Numbered from the stretch's first letter, positions 1 through 8,938 are shown. The stretch is DNA of 64,000 nt from Maritalea myrionectae DSM 19524 (GCF_000423365.1 NZ_AUHV01000003.1:124001-188000); one strand, 5' to 3'. Numbers and translations: made by a program. The notes: generated by a model not told the origin, from the sequence alone.

Positions 1-1
1 T

Positions 2-163
2 TTGGGCATTTTCGTCATGAATCACACGATCTCGACCTTGGCCAATCCTGAGGCACGCCGCCTGGATGTGCTGATCAACATCAACAAAGAGCTGGCCGCT
101 GGTTTGCGCACGCAGCAAAATCAGGATGAAGAAGCACCGAAAGGCGCTCACCCAGCTCTGTAG
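2..163 (+). CDS. C-terminal fragment of an unidentified protein
   Basis: An open frame enters from the left edge and stops at TAG 161-163, giving about 53 residues that begin LGIFVMNHTISTLANPEARR and end in a polar Lys/Glu/Gln-rich tail. The first residues could be the end of a membrane helix, but I do not recognise the family. It is transcribed toward flgL on the opposite strand and converges with it. The 114 bases between the two stop codons show no strong terminator. Reality of the gene is inferred from the uninterrupted frame and ordinary codon use only; the start lies outside the window. Confidence 0.4.
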   Translation: MGIFVMNHTISTLANPEARRLDVLININKELAAGLRTQQNQDEEAPKGAHPAL

Positions 164-277
164 TCAGACTTGATTATTCATTATTGTTGGTTTGTGCGCC
201 GCCACATCGTCAGATAGGCGGCCCCAAATCCAAATTGATATTGCGGTCACAATGCCGCAACTTTCCAGATTAGCGTG

Positions 278-1777
278 CTAGCTCATATAATTGACCATCG
301 ATAGACGGTTTACGATTGAAGCTGTTTGATAGCTTGCTTCCATTCGCGTTTTAAGCTGCAAGATTTGCATGGCGACCTCTTCCATTGAGATCCCCTCAAT
401 ATCGGCGAGCATCGTCTCAAGTGCCGCTTTTTGCTGGCCGTGGCGTTCAGAAATGCGCGAGGCCGACGTTTTGGCAAGGCCCAATTCCATTTGAACAACC
501 TCAATGGAACCAGCCACACCATTATTGGTTTCTGCCAACCGCTCCCGCACAACACCATTCATCGCCTCATAGCGTTCACTCGCTTTGGGGTCAGATGGCG
601 AATAACCGTCCGCAGCAAACACGGCCAGTGAGCGCATCAACTCGGCAAAACCACTCTCATTGGCTTGCACGCCATAATTCACCCGCGTGCTTTCATCAAC
701 GCGCGCTTGCGACGTTAAGCGAGGGTTGGTGGAGCTTTCGCCCTTATACCAAATTACCGTGTCGGCATCCGTCGCGGCAACCAATGCGGTGGCGCTATCA
801 TAGGGAGGACCATCCACCCGCATGGACGCTTCGCCATTGGAATTGAAAAAACTATCCGCCGCGGCATATGAGGATGCTGCGGTCAGTTTGGTTTGCGCAA
901 AATGTCCCAGGCGCTCATTGAGCGAGGCTTGCATGTTCGCTGCCGTATCCGCAATCGAGCCACCAATCTGAAATTCATCGGGACTTTGCGGTGTACCGGC
1001 CACAGCTTTCAATTCAAGCGTAAAAGTGGTGCCATCCGGCAAATCCAGGCCGATCATAATGCGTTCATTGTCGGCGGGTTGGCTGGTAAACTCTATGGTC
1101 GCACTTGGCGGCGCACCTGCTGGGCCCGTCAAAGTCGTTGAGCTTCCGTCCGAGGAAAGGCTATCTAGCTTAAATCCAAATGGATGGGTGCCATCCTCGG
1201 CGATCGTGACAGTCGTGCCGGCCACGCCATTGGTCAATCGGCCCAGCCCCGACGCGCCCAAGTCCGCTTCATTGCGCTGCGAAACAATGGTGCGAAAACC
1301 ATCCTTGCCGTCGGCGCCATTCATCAATTCGTCAAAACTGGCAACAGGGTCTTCTTCCGTTGCGTTGCCCGCCAAAAGGTGACGCCCATTCAGATCCGAG
1401 TTCAACAAGTCGATGACTTCTTTCATCCGGTTTTCCGCAAGATATTGCGCCGCCGTCATGTTCACGCCGTTGATTTCAAACGATCCCTGTTGGGCCGACG
1501 AGCGTGTTTCATTCTCAATTTGGTCGATGCGGCTGATCACATCATCCAAATAGTTCAAGCGAATATCTACATTGTCCAAATTGTGTTGATAGGTTTCCAA
1601 GGCACTCGTGCGGGCGCGCAAGGTCATATCAACCACTCGATCAGCCCCGAGTTCCGAAAGGGTTTGCGCCCGTTCACCAGTGGCCAATTGTTGGTTCAGC
1701 TTGTCCAGCTCATTGCGCATATCCGAGATCGCGCGATAGCTAAACTTCGCAGGAAACAGTGAGTTATTTACAATCAT
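278..1777 (-). CDS. flgL: Flagellar hook-associated protein 3 (FlgL)
   Basis: A 499-residue flagellin-family protein. Its N-terminal helical region starts MIVNNSLFPAKFSYRAISDM, followed by LDKLNQQLATGERA, and the C-terminal helical region ends SIVNRLSMVNYMS, the two-ended coiled-coil layout of FlgL, which forms the outer ring of the hook-filament junction. A central Gly/Ser/Thr-rich domain of about 250 residues is the variable surface part. It lies 22 bases downstream of flgK in the same direction, so flgK-flgL are probably co-transcribed. The ATG start has a purine-rich GGGAG seven bases upstream. It could be mistaken for flagellin, but position after flgK and the weak flagellin core favour FlgL. 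Confidence 0.85.
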   Translation of the reverse strand: MIVNNSLFPAKFSYRAISDMRNELDKLNQQLATGERAQTLSELGADRVVDMTLRARTSALETYQHNLDNVDIRLNYLDDVISRIDQIENETRSSAQQGSFEINGVNMTAAQYLAENRMKEVIDLLNSDLNGRHLLAGNATEEDPVASFDELMNGADGKDGFRTIVSQRNEADLGASGLGRLTNGVAGTTVTIAEDGTHPFGFKLDSLSSDGSSTTLTGPAGAPPSATIEFTSQPADNERIMIGLDLPDGTTFTLELKAVAGTPQSPDEFQIGGSIADTAANMQASLNERLGHFAQTKLTAASSYAAADSFFNSNGEASMRVDGPPYDSATALVAATDADTVIWYKGESSTNPRLTSQARVDESTRVNYGVQANESGFAELMRSLAVFAADGYSPSDPKASERYEAMNGVVRERLAETNNGVAGSIEVVQMELGLAKTSASRISERHGQQKAALETMLADIEGISMEEVAMQILQLKTRMEASYQTASIVNRLSMVNYMS

Positions 1778-1799
1778 CTATCGTCTCCCTCGCTCACGC

Positions 1800-3653
1800 C
1801 TAAAACGCCTGCATAAGGCGATCAAGCAGTTCTTGCGCGATCGACATCACCCGCGCATTGGCGGCATAGGCGTTTTGAAGTTGCAGCAATTTGCCCATCT
1901 CTTTGTCGATGTCCACGCCATAGGCATCTTCCGCTCGCATTTCCAACGTTTGGATCAGCTTGCCTTGATGCTCATGCGCTTGCTTTGTGGTGGCAATGTC
2001 ATTGCCTTGATAATTGAGCGTTTGCCGCACAATTTCCTCAACGCTACCATTGAGGCGAAATGCCCCCTGCCCTTGCGCGGCACTCTCGGCCCGAAAAGTC
2101 ATCGAATTCAATCGATCGACCAAATAGTTGGGTCGATCTGAATCCCCAATTGGCGTTAATGGTGAGGTTGAATGCTGCACCAAAAGGCTATTGTCGGCCA
2201 CCACCTCCTGGTTCACCATCATGCGCAAAGCAAAGCCGCGCTTTTGCGACACACCATCCAACGAGTTTGTGAACGCGCCTGAGGTATCAACAAACAGCGA
2301 CATGCCAAGGCCGCCATCCTGTGTGCCGGTCGCTGTTGTTTGCACCACCATTGAATGAATGTCGGACGTATCGGCCACGCCATCATCCATGATGCGCAAA
2401 ACATCACCCGCAGGATTAGAAACGGTGACAGCAGCGCCCAAAGCCGCATTCAAGTCAGTCGCAACGGCCCCAATGCCGCCGGAAAAATCCAAGCCAATGG
2501 TGCGCAGCCCATTTTCATCAGTGCTGTCCATCGGCAGTTTGGACGCATCGTCAACGCGCACCACGCGCACGGTTTGTTGCGCGCCGCCAACTTCATATTT
2601 TACCGTAAAGCTGTTGCCGGGCAGCATATTGCCCAAATCAGCTTCAAAACCATCTTCCCCACCCGCCGACACGGCTGTGCCCTCGGTATCAATGGTCGAC
2701 ATGGCTTGCGCCAACCCAGCGGCAATTTCATCCAACTGATCTTGAGCGGTCACCAACCGGTTATCACGCAGATCAAGAAGTGACGAAATCCGCCCTGATG
2801 TCAGCAGGTCATGGGCCACCACATCAATTTCGAGATTGGCTGGCGTCACCACTTTCAATGTGCCAACGCCGCTCGTGGCTGGGTCCACATCATAAAGAGA
2901 TGTCGGCGACAGGCTGCCCGCATTTTCGAACTTGAAGGTGGAGTGTTTTTCACCATCGAGCAATCCGACGCCGGTCTTGGTCATCACATTGATGGTGCCA
3001 TTGTCGTTATATTGCACATTGATGTCGATCAGCTCACTCACCTGTGCCAGCAGGCGGTCACGATCATCCATAATACTCAGGCGAGTGTCATCGACCTTTG
3101 TGGTGTCCATCAACTCTTGGTTGATCTTGGACAACAGCTCCAAATTCTGGTTCAGATCCGACACATGAGTGAAGATCTGGCTTTCCGTCTCTTGCCGCAT
3201 GCCTTGCACCGACCGAGACAAAAAGTTCAGCGATTCCGCCATGCTCTGAGCACGATCCACCACATCGGCACGCGCCACAAAGTCTTCGGGGCTCGTTGCC
3301 ATTTGCTGCAACGCCCCTTTGAAGTTCGCAAGTTGGGTATCCAGCGAATTGATGTCGCCGGGCTTACCCAATAGCAGCTCAAGCCGCCCTAAGAATTCTG
3401 TGCGCACATCCAGCGCACCCATAAGGCTGGTTTCGCGCTGCGTTTGTGATTCCAACGATTGTACATAAGCGCGCTGAATTTGCGCCACCCGCACGCTGGA
3501 GCTGGTGCCGCGATAATTATCAATCAGCGCAACGCTTTGTCGGTGATAGCCAGGCGTTCCCGAATTGGCAACGTTTCGCGAAACGATGTCCAGGCTACGC
3601 TGGTTTACATCCATCCCCGATAAAGCATTACTCAATGTTACAGAAAGGCCCAT
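1800..3653 (-). CDS. flgK: Flagellar hook-associated protein 1 (FlgK)
   Basis: A 617-residue protein with the conserved N-terminus of rod/hook proteins (SVTLSNALSGMDVNQRSLDIVSRNVAN), the FlgK-typical GTPGYHRQ that follows, and the C-terminal QLQNAYAANARVMSIAQELLDRLM that packs into the axial core. FlgK is exported by the flagellar type III apparatus and forms the first junction ring between hook and filament. Length is within the usual 450-650 range. It sits between flgE and flgL on the minus strand; a hairpin terminator separates it from flgE, so it may be expressed partly by read-through from flgE. Confidence 0.92.
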   Translation of the reverse strand: MGLSVTLSNALSGMDVNQRSLDIVSRNVANSGTPGYHRQSVALIDNYRGTSSSVRVAQIQRAYVQSLESQTQRETSLMGALDVRTEFLGRLELLLGKPGDINSLDTQLANFKGALQQMATSPEDFVARADVVDRAQSMAESLNFLSRSVQGMRQETESQIFTHVSDLNQNLELLSKINQELMDTTKVDDTRLSIMDDRDRLLAQVSELIDINVQYNDNGTINVMTKTGVGLLDGEKHSTFKFENAGSLSPTSLYDVDPATSGVGTLKVVTPANLEIDVVAHDLLTSGRISSLLDLRDNRLVTAQDQLDEIAAGLAQAMSTIDTEGTAVSAGGEDGFEADLGNMLPGNSFTVKYEVGGAQQTVRVVRVDDASKLPMDSTDENGLRTIGLDFSGGIGAVATDLNAALGAAVTVSNPAGDVLRIMDDGVADTSDIHSMVVQTTATGTQDGGLGMSLFVDTSGAFTNSLDGVSQKRGFALRMMVNQEVVADNSLLVQHSTSPLTPIGDSDRPNYLVDRLNSMTFRAESAAQGQGAFRLNGSVEEIVRQTLNYQGNDIATTKQAHEHQGKLIQTLEMRAEDAYGVDIDKEMGKLLQLQNAYAANARVMSIAQELLDRLMQAF

Positions 3654-3678
3654 AGGTCACCCTTTAGCGCATCAATTT

Positions 3679-3704
3679 AAAAGGGGCGGCGGTTAAGCCG
3701 CCCC
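3679..3704 (-). terminator. Hairpin terminator between flgE and flgK
   Basis: GGGGCGGC (3683-3690), loop GGTTAA and GCCGCCCC (3697-3704) form an 8-bp GC stem; on the minus strand it is followed by TTTT. It starts only seven bases after the flgE stop codon. It should reduce transcription into flgK-flgL, fitting the much larger number of hook than junction subunits. Stoichiometric role is inferred. Confidence 0.75.
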
Positions 3705-3710
3705 AACTCA

Positions 3711-5084
3711 TTATCTCACCATGTTCAATGCTTCTTGCAGCATCTCGTCCGAGCTGGTCACAATCCGTGTCCCGGCCGAATAGGCTTGCTGCGTCACAAT
3801 CAATTTGGTGAATTCTTCCGAAATATCGGTGTTCGACTGTTCCAGCGCCGCGCCAGTCACGTTCCCATCAATATCCAAGATCGGAGTGCCTGACTCTGAA
3901 GTCGCCGAATAAAGCCCGCCATCATAGCGCTTTAGCTCATTGACCGCGTTGAAGTTGGCGGTCACCACTTGTGCCAATTCCACCTTTTTACCGTTGGAAT
4001 AGTTGGCCACAATCCGGCCTTCCCGGTTCACTTCCACTGATACAAATTCACCAGCCGGATAACCATTCTGCGACAGCTTGGTCACTTCGGTCGTGCCGTT
4101 CGGATCAGCAAATTGAGTGACCCCGTTGCTGCCATGCTGCAACGTCACGTCACCAATGTTGATCCCGTCAATTGTAAGGCCGGTCAAGTTCACCGAGGCG
4201 ATGGTGGGTGACAAAGAGCCATTGGTGCCGAACACATAATCTGTGCCCACATTCTGCCATTGCGGGTCGGTGCCTGTAGCATCCGCGTCCGCTTGATAGA
4301 ACAGGTTCCAAGTGTCCGCGCCGCCATTTGCATAGGAGTCGGTTTTAGCCCAGCGCAACTGTACGTTAGCCGGCGCGCCATTTTCCGCATAAACCGTGAT
4401 CGCCCCGCCTGCAATCGAGTCAGTCAAAAACTTGTCGCTTTCGGTTGCGGTCACAAAGCCGCCACCGCCAGTGGTGGGATCGTCCGTATAGTCTGCCGTA
4501 TCCAATAGCTCAGAGTTTGGGTTTACCGGGTCATAGCCAGAATTTTTCGGCAATTGCGGCAGGTTCAATTGATAATTGAATACTGCAGTCCGCTGCGCAG
4601 GCAAAAAGGCGTTATCGAGCTGGATCACTTCGGGCACAGAACCAGCCACGTTGCCGGTCACGCTATCAATTGGAAGGCCCTTGAGAAAGGCATTCGACCC
4701 ATTGACCAAATAGCCCTCTTTATCCACGTCAAAATCGCCGCGCCGTGTATAAAAATCTGTTCCGCCGAACACTGCATTGCCATCATTGGTGCCGATCTTT
4801 TGTTCCACAACAAAAAAACCATCGCCATTGATCGCCATATATGTATTCCGACCCGCAGTGGTCACATCACCCTGCAAATCATTGGTTGCACGCGACTGAG
4901 CCATCACCGCCCCAGCAACCTGGCGGCTAACCGGTGCATCTGGGATCAAATCAACAAAGTCAGTTTCAATCCGTTTATAGGCCGTTGTTTGCGAGTTGGC
5001 GATATTGCCAGAGATATGCTCCAACGCGAATGACTGAGCTTGAAGCCCTGTGACTGCAGTGGATAGCGCCCCATAGATACCCAT
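3711..5084 (-). CDS. flgE: Flagellar hook protein (FlgE)
   Basis: A 457-residue hook protein. N-terminus MGIYGALSTAVTGLQAQSFA followed by NIANSQTTAYKR is the rod/hook signature, then NGDGFFVV and RRGDFDVDKEGYLVNG typical of the FlgE/F/G fold, and a C-terminus with TQQAYSAGTRIVTSSDEMLQEALNMVR. The start at 5084 is chosen because AAGGAG lies seven bases upstream and because homologues begin MGIYGALS; an upstream alternative would add 13 unrelated residues and place the start at the predicted transcription start. FlgE polymerises into the flexible hook. The gene has its own sigma-54 promoter and terminator. Confidence 0.92.
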   Translation of the reverse strand: MGIYGALSTAVTGLQAQSFALEHISGNIANSQTTAYKRIETDFVDLIPDAPVSRQVAGAVMAQSRATNDLQGDVTTAGRNTYMAINGDGFFVVEQKIGTNDGNAVFGGTDFYTRRGDFDVDKEGYLVNGSNAFLKGLPIDSVTGNVAGSVPEVIQLDNAFLPAQRTAVFNYQLNLPQLPKNSGYDPVNPNSELLDTADYTDDPTTGGGGFVTATESDKFLTDSIAGGAITVYAENGAPANVQLRWAKTDSYANGGADTWNLFYQADADATGTDPQWQNVGTDYVFGTNGSLSPTIASVNLTGLTIDGINIGDVTLQHGSNGVTQFADPNGTTEVTKLSQNGYPAGEFVSVEVNREGRIVANYSNGKKVELAQVVTANFNAVNELKRYDGGLYSATSESGTPILDIDGNVTGAALEQSNTDISEEFTKLIVTQQAYSAGTRIVTSSDEMLQEALNMVR

Positions 5085-5133
5085 TTGTTTCTCCTTACTG
5101 TCGATGCGGACATCGAAATCCACACTAAGTAAT

Positions 5134-5148
5134 GCAAGAGCGGTGCCA
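5134..5148 (-). promoter_or_regulatory. Sigma-54 (RpoN) promoter of flgE
   Basis: Read on the minus strand the sequence is TGGCAC-CGCTC-TTGC, a perfect match to the -24/-12 consensus TGGCAC-N5-TTGC. The predicted transcription start is near 5122, about 38 bases before the flgE ATG at 5084. Sigma-54 control of hook genes is established in Caulobacter; in this organism it is inferred from the match and its position. Confidence 0.8.
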
Positions 5149-5343
5149 GTTTTTAACTCATTGATTTTATTGGCATTAATAATCCGCTAACCATAAATGG
5201 GCGCAAAAAAGGGGAATCTTTTGCCATCTCAGGGGCAATTTTTGCCCAGTTGCGCCAAAATTGCCGAACCACCAATCCCATCAGTGACTTGAGCACCCAT
5301 GCGAAACCCGCTAAGACCGGATAAGCAACAATGGAACCGCAAT

Positions 5344-6213
5344 ATGATTTTCAATTCGCCAGATGAGTTTTTGAACGCGCCCCGCAAATGCATCACCGCA
5401 TTTGGCATGTCTGGCGTGGGCAAAACCCATTTCGCCAACAAATTGCGCGATCAGAACTGGTTCCACTATTCCGTCGACTATCGCATCGGCACCCGCTATA
5501 TGGGCGAGCACATTGTTGATAATTTCAAACAATGCGCCATGAAGGACCCGTTTTTGGCCAATCTGTTGCGTACAGACAGCATCTATATTGGCTCAAACAT
5601 CACTTTCAATAATCTCTCGCCCCTGTCCACCTATCTGGGCAAGCCCGGCAATCCGGAGCTAGGCGGCATCCCGTTTGACGAATATAAACGCCGTCAGGCG
5701 CAACACCGCGTGGCTGAAATTTCCGCCATGCTCGACACGCCCTATTTCATCGACCGCGCCAAACGCATCTATGGCTATGAGCATTTCATCGCCGATAGCT
5801 CAGGCTCATTCTGTGAAGTGATCGATCTCGACGATCCGCAAGACCCCGTGTTGGAAGCCGTCACCAGCTCATCTGCCCTGCTCTATATTCGCGGCACGGA
5901 AGAGGATGAAGAAAAGCTGATCGCCCGCTTTAAAAAGGCGCCCAAGCCGATCTATTATGCGCCGCAATTGCTCGACCAGAAATGGGAACAATTCAAGCGC
6001 GAGAATAACATTGCCCATGATCAGGATGTGGACCCGGACGCCTTTATGGTTTGGGGCTTTGCCTCCGCCCTGCGCCACCGCCTGCCCCTCTATCAGCAAA
6101 TTGCTGATCAGCACGGCTATGTCATTGAAGCCGCTGATTTGGCGACCATGCGAGACCCAGCTGATTTCGACGCCATGATGGCAAAGGCCATCACCCGTCG
6201 CAACAAAGCTTGA
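5344..6213 (+). CDS. P-loop ATPase of unknown substrate
   Basis: A 289-residue protein with a Walker A motif GMSGVGKT at residues 21-28 directly after a beta strand, as in shikimate-kinase-like small-molecule kinases, followed by HYSVDYRIGTRYMG and a hydrophilic remainder; no membrane segments. The ATG at 5344 is preferred over an ATG at 5299 because the extra 15 residues are Arg/Gln-rich and precede the expected P-loop fold; neither start has a strong ribosome site, so this is uncertain. It lies 59 bases upstream of metA in the same direction and may share its transcript. I recognise it only as a conserved alphaproteobacterial ATPase; the substrate is unknown. Confidence 0.8.
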   Translation: MIFNSPDEFLNAPRKCITAFGMSGVGKTHFANKLRDQNWFHYSVDYRIGTRYMGEHIVDNFKQCAMKDPFLANLLRTDSIYIGSNITFNNLSPLSTYLGKPGNPELGGIPFDEYKRRQAQHRVAEISAMLDTPYFIDRAKRIYGYEHFIADSSGSFCEVIDLDDPQDPVLEAVTSSSALLYIRGTEEDEEKLIARFKKAPKPIYYAPQLLDQKWEQFKRENNIAHDQDVDPDAFMVWGFASALRHRLPLYQQIADQHGYVIEAADLATMRDPADFDAMMAKAITRRNKA

Positions 6214-6272
6214 ACAATCTCTCATAACCGCCTAAACCAAAAAACCTCATAATCTCTAATCGGAGTACTCCA

Positions 6273-7187
6273 ATGCCCATCAAGATTCCTAATCATTTGC
6301 CCGCGCGTCAAATATTGGAGAATGAGGGCATTATGGTGATGGACGAGACCCGCGCCGCCACCCAGGACATCCGCCCGCTGCAAATTGGCTTGCTCAATCT
6401 GATGCCTAATAAAGAGCGCACAGAAACCCAGTTCGCCCGCCTGATCGGCGCGACCCCGTTGCAAGTGGATTTGACGCTCGTCCGCATTTCCAACCACCAA
6501 TCAAAAAACGTGGCGCAAGATCATTTGGAAGCGTTTTACCAAACGTGGGACGAAGTGAAGGACCGCAAGTTTGACGGCTTTATCGTCACCGGTGCGCCCA
6601 TCGCCCATCTTGATTTTAAAGATGTCGGCTATTGGGACGAAATGGTCGACATTATGAACTGGACCCGCACCAATGTGCATACCACCATGTTTGTGTGCTG
6701 GGGCGCGCAGGCCGCGCTACACCATTTCCACCATGTGCAGCGCTTCCGTCGCCCCAAAAAGGCATTCGGCATCTATCGGCACCAAGCTGCCACCCACGCC
6801 TCGCCATACCTTTTGGGCTTTTCAGACGATTTCGCCATTCCGGTCTCCCGCATCAACGATATCGACCACGCCTCCGTGCCCAACGATCTCGAAGTGCTGA
6901 TCAATTCGAAAGAGGTAGGTCTTTGCCTCCTCAACGACCCGAAATATCGGCAGCTCTTTATGCTGAACCATCTGGAATATGATCACAAATCACTGGTGGA
7001 GGAATATTTGCGGGACAAGGAAGCCGGCTTAGACACACCGCCCCCGGTCAATACGTTTCCAAACGACGACATCACCCAAGAGCCGCTCAACCGCTGGCGT
7101 TCCCACGCCTATTTGCTGTTCGGCAACTGGATCAACCAGATGTATCAAACCACCGAATATGATTTGAACAAAATCGGCACCAAATAA
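6273..7187 (+). CDS. metA: Homoserine O-acyltransferase (MetA)
   Basis: A 304-residue MetA-family enzyme that acylates L-homoserine in the first committed step of methionine synthesis. The catalytic Cys142 lies in FVCWGAQAAL, and His233 and Glu235 lie in NHLEYD, matching the Cys-His-Glu catalytic set of the family. Residue 111, which selects acetyl-CoA (Glu) or succinyl-CoA (Gly), is Ala here (GAPIAHLDF), so the acyl donor cannot be read directly. metY elsewhere in the window favours O-acetylhomoserine use. The start has GGAG eight bases upstream, and the gene is followed by a strong terminator. No SAM riboswitch is visible in the 59-base leader. Confidence 0.93.
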   Translation: MPIKIPNHLPARQILENEGIMVMDETRAATQDIRPLQIGLLNLMPNKERTETQFARLIGATPLQVDLTLVRISNHQSKNVAQDHLEAFYQTWDEVKDRKFDGFIVTGAPIAHLDFKDVGYWDEMVDIMNWTRTNVHTTMFVCWGAQAALHHFHHVQRFRRPKKAFGIYRHQAATHASPYLLGFSDDFAIPVSRINDIDHASVPNDLEVLINSKEVGLCLLNDPKYRQLFMLNHLEYDHKSLVEEYLRDKEAGLDTPPPVNTFPNDDITQEPLNRWRSHAYLLFGNWINQMYQTTEYDLNKIGTK

Positions 7188-7211
7188 GCTGAATCAACTC
7201 GCGAAACACAT

Positions 7212-7255
7212 GAGCCAAGCATTTGTTTTAAAAGCATTTGCTTGGCTCTTTTTTT
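7212..7255 (+). terminator. Rho-independent terminator of metA
   Basis: GAGCCAAGCA (7212-7221) pairs with TGCTTGGCTC (7239-7248) and is followed by seven T residues (7249-7255). It begins 25 bases after the metA stop. A tandem GC-rich repeat array starts two bases after the T-run. Confidence 0.9.
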
Positions 7256-7256
7256 A

Positions 7257-7402
7257 CCGCCACCGGTCGCTGTCGCTCCCGTCCCCGGCACCCCCGCCAC
7301 TTTTCTTGCCGCCACCGGTCGCTCCGCTCCCGTCCCGGCACCCCCGCCACTTTTCCTGCCGCCACCGGTCGCTATCGCTCCCGTCCCCGGCACCCCCGCC
7401 AT
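7257..7402 (-). repeat. Tandem GC-rich ~50-bp repeat array, locus 1
   Basis: Three units beginning CCGCCACCGGTCGC start at 7257, 7309 and 7359 (periods 52 and 50). Each continues CTCCCGTCC(C)GGCACCCCCGCCA. The reverse complement matches the arrays at 18470-18660 and 19192-19344. Small length differences between units show decay rather than recent expansion. No protein is convincingly encoded. Confidence 0.8.
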
Positions 7403-7444
7403 TGACACCCCAAGTTGACGTCAGGACAATCCGTTCTCTCCCGA

Positions 7445-7550
7445 CGTCATTACCGGGCTTGACCCGGTAATCCATGCAGCACCCGATATGCATGCACCCA
7501 CATCTCCCCACCCACCACGTCATTGCAAGACTTGATCTTGCAATCCATTT
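7445..7550 (+). repeat. Two CGTCAT-hairpin-ATCCA palindromes
   Basis: One copy at 7445-7475 (stem TTACCGGG/CCCGGTAA) and one at 7519-7550 (stem TTGCAAGA/TCTTGCAA), both in the same orientation. Both keep the family flanks CGTCAT on the left and ATCCAT on the right while the stem sequence differs with compensating changes on both arms. Confidence 0.8.
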
Positions 7551-7688
7551 GCGACCAGCCACACGGCACCTAGTTAAATCATTCGCTCACAGCCATCCCC
7601 AGCATCGGTCATCCTCAAACCAGCCTGCGCGGCACGAGCGCAAAATAAAGTTCCGAGGATCAAGACAAAACCCGTTCCCACCTTGCAA

Positions 7689-7707
7689 ATATATCTAATA
7701 GATATAT
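7689..7707. promoter_or_regulatory. Palindromic operator, probably for the PadR regulator
   Basis: ATATATCT-AAT-AGATATAT is a perfect inverted repeat 32 bases upstream of the hydrolase ATG at 7740. PadR-family repressors bind AT-rich palindromes and usually control their own operon, and the padR-like gene is second in this unit. The assignment is inferred from position. Confidence 0.55.
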
Positions 7708-7739
7708 ATAGGCCTAAGTTTTACCTTTGGAGAAGTTCG

Positions 7740-8933
7740 ATGAAACGGCTTTGGTTTATCGCCATCCCCCTCATTTTGATCGTGGGCGGTGCCCTTTTAA
7801 TCCTAAATATGCTGCAACCCGCCCTGCCAGACCCAACCGGCCAACATTTGGTTGGCTACCAGCGCACCCATGTGCAGCAAGGCGACCGCTGGGCGGATGT
7901 GCAAATTTTCTATCCCGCGACGGAAAAGACCGACCAACAACCCAAAGCCATGCCAAAAACCCTTGCCGCCCAAATGGCGAAAAGTTTCGGCATGCCAGAA
8001 GCGGCCATGCAGGATGATCGCCCTTTGCCCGCCTATATCGGCGCGAAAGCCGTCGCAGGCGCACACCCGGTGCTGATGTTCAATCACGGCCACGGCATGT
8101 ACGCCAATCAGAACAGCCATCAGGTGATCGAGTTGGCCAGCCACGGCTATGTGGTGATCGCCATCAGCCATCCGGGACACAGCCTCGTCAGCTACAAAGG
8201 CGACAAAGCGGTGTTCAAAGCTGAAGACATTGCCAATTATGCCCCCGGCGAAGCCGAGATCCTGCTGGCCCGTCAGGCCGAAGGCTATGACCAACTGCGC
8301 GAAGCCGCCACAATGGACGAATGGACCGCCGCCATGGCCGCCCTCGAAACCGACGCTTTTGGTGAAATCAGCGGCCAGTTCCAAGACTGGATCGACAACA
8401 ACACTCTATTGCTGGATCAACTCCCAGCGCTGCAATCCGGCACCGTCCCCACCACTGTCGCAGGCGCCCTCAATCTCGATAAAATCGGCTATTTCGGTCA
8501 TTCCTTCGGTGGCGCTGTGGCAACGCACATGAACATGCAAGACGACCGCGTCAGCGCCTCTTACAGCTTGGACGGCCCCGCCTTCACCTGGTCGATCGCA
8601 GACGCCCCCAACGGCGCGTTCTGCTTCGCCTATGGCAATGCCAACAATCAGGCGGGCATCAAGTCAGATATGTCTTGGGTGAACCAACAAATCGCCAAAT
8701 CCACCAAGGGCTGCGAACTAGTGTTTGATGGCGCAGCCCACATGAATTTCAGCGACCTGAATGAAATCTCATTCCTGAAATTCTTCGGCATGTTGGGTCC
8801 AATTGACCATCAAGTGATGCGTAACGGCCTAAATCAATCCCTTGTTGAGTTCTTCAATTCCACCTTGCGCAACGAAGGAGAAATGACCGAAGTTGAAGGC
8901 ACCACATTCGTTCAGCACGATTTGAAGGGTTAA
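7740..8933 (+). CDS. Membrane-anchored or secreted alpha/beta hydrolase, PAF-acetylhydrolase-like
   Basis: A 397-residue protein. Residues 1-25 (MKRLWFIAIPLILIVGGALL...) are a signal anchor. The nucleophile elbow GHSFGG (Ser) and an upstream FNHGHG oxyanion-hole segment are typical of the platelet-activating-factor acetylhydrolase type II / dienelactone hydrolase-like group; a late His lies in GAAHMNFSD. It probably hydrolyses an ester or short acyl lipid in the periplasm; the substrate is not known. The ATG at 7740 is chosen for GGAG eight bases upstream and because the hydrophobic leader starts there. It is followed six bases later by the padR-like gene, so the two form an operon behind the palindrome at 7689. 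Confidence 0.8.
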   Translation: MKRLWFIAIPLILIVGGALLILNMLQPALPDPTGQHLVGYQRTHVQQGDRWADVQIFYPATEKTDQQPKAMPKTLAAQMAKSFGMPEAAMQDDRPLPAYIGAKAVAGAHPVLMFNHGHGMYANQNSHQVIELASHGYVVIAISHPGHSLVSYKGDKAVFKAEDIANYAPGEAEILLARQAEGYDQLREAATMDEWTAAMAALETDAFGEISGQFQDWIDNNTLLLDQLPALQSGTVPTTVAGALNLDKIGYFGHSFGGAVATHMNMQDDRVSASYSLDGPAFTWSIADAPNGAFCFAYGNANNQAGIKSDMSWVNQQIAKSTKGCELVFDGAAHMNFSDLNEISFLKFFGMLGPIDHQVMRNGLNQSLVEFFNSTLRNEGEMTEVEGTTFVQHDLKG

Positions 8934-8938
8934 ATCCA

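Noticed and set aside
5176-5190. CtrA-like box upstream of flgE (TTAA-N7-CTAA)
   Set aside because: One core mismatch, and a perfect sigma-54 promoter already accounts for flgE transcription.
6214-6272. SAM-II riboswitch expected before alphaproteobacterial metA
   Set aside because: The gap is only 59 bases and shows no pseudoknot-forming elements; the same holds for the leader of metY.
7257-7402. Tandem array considered as a CRISPR array
   Set aside because: The units are contiguous with no unique spacers, and no cas genes are in the window.
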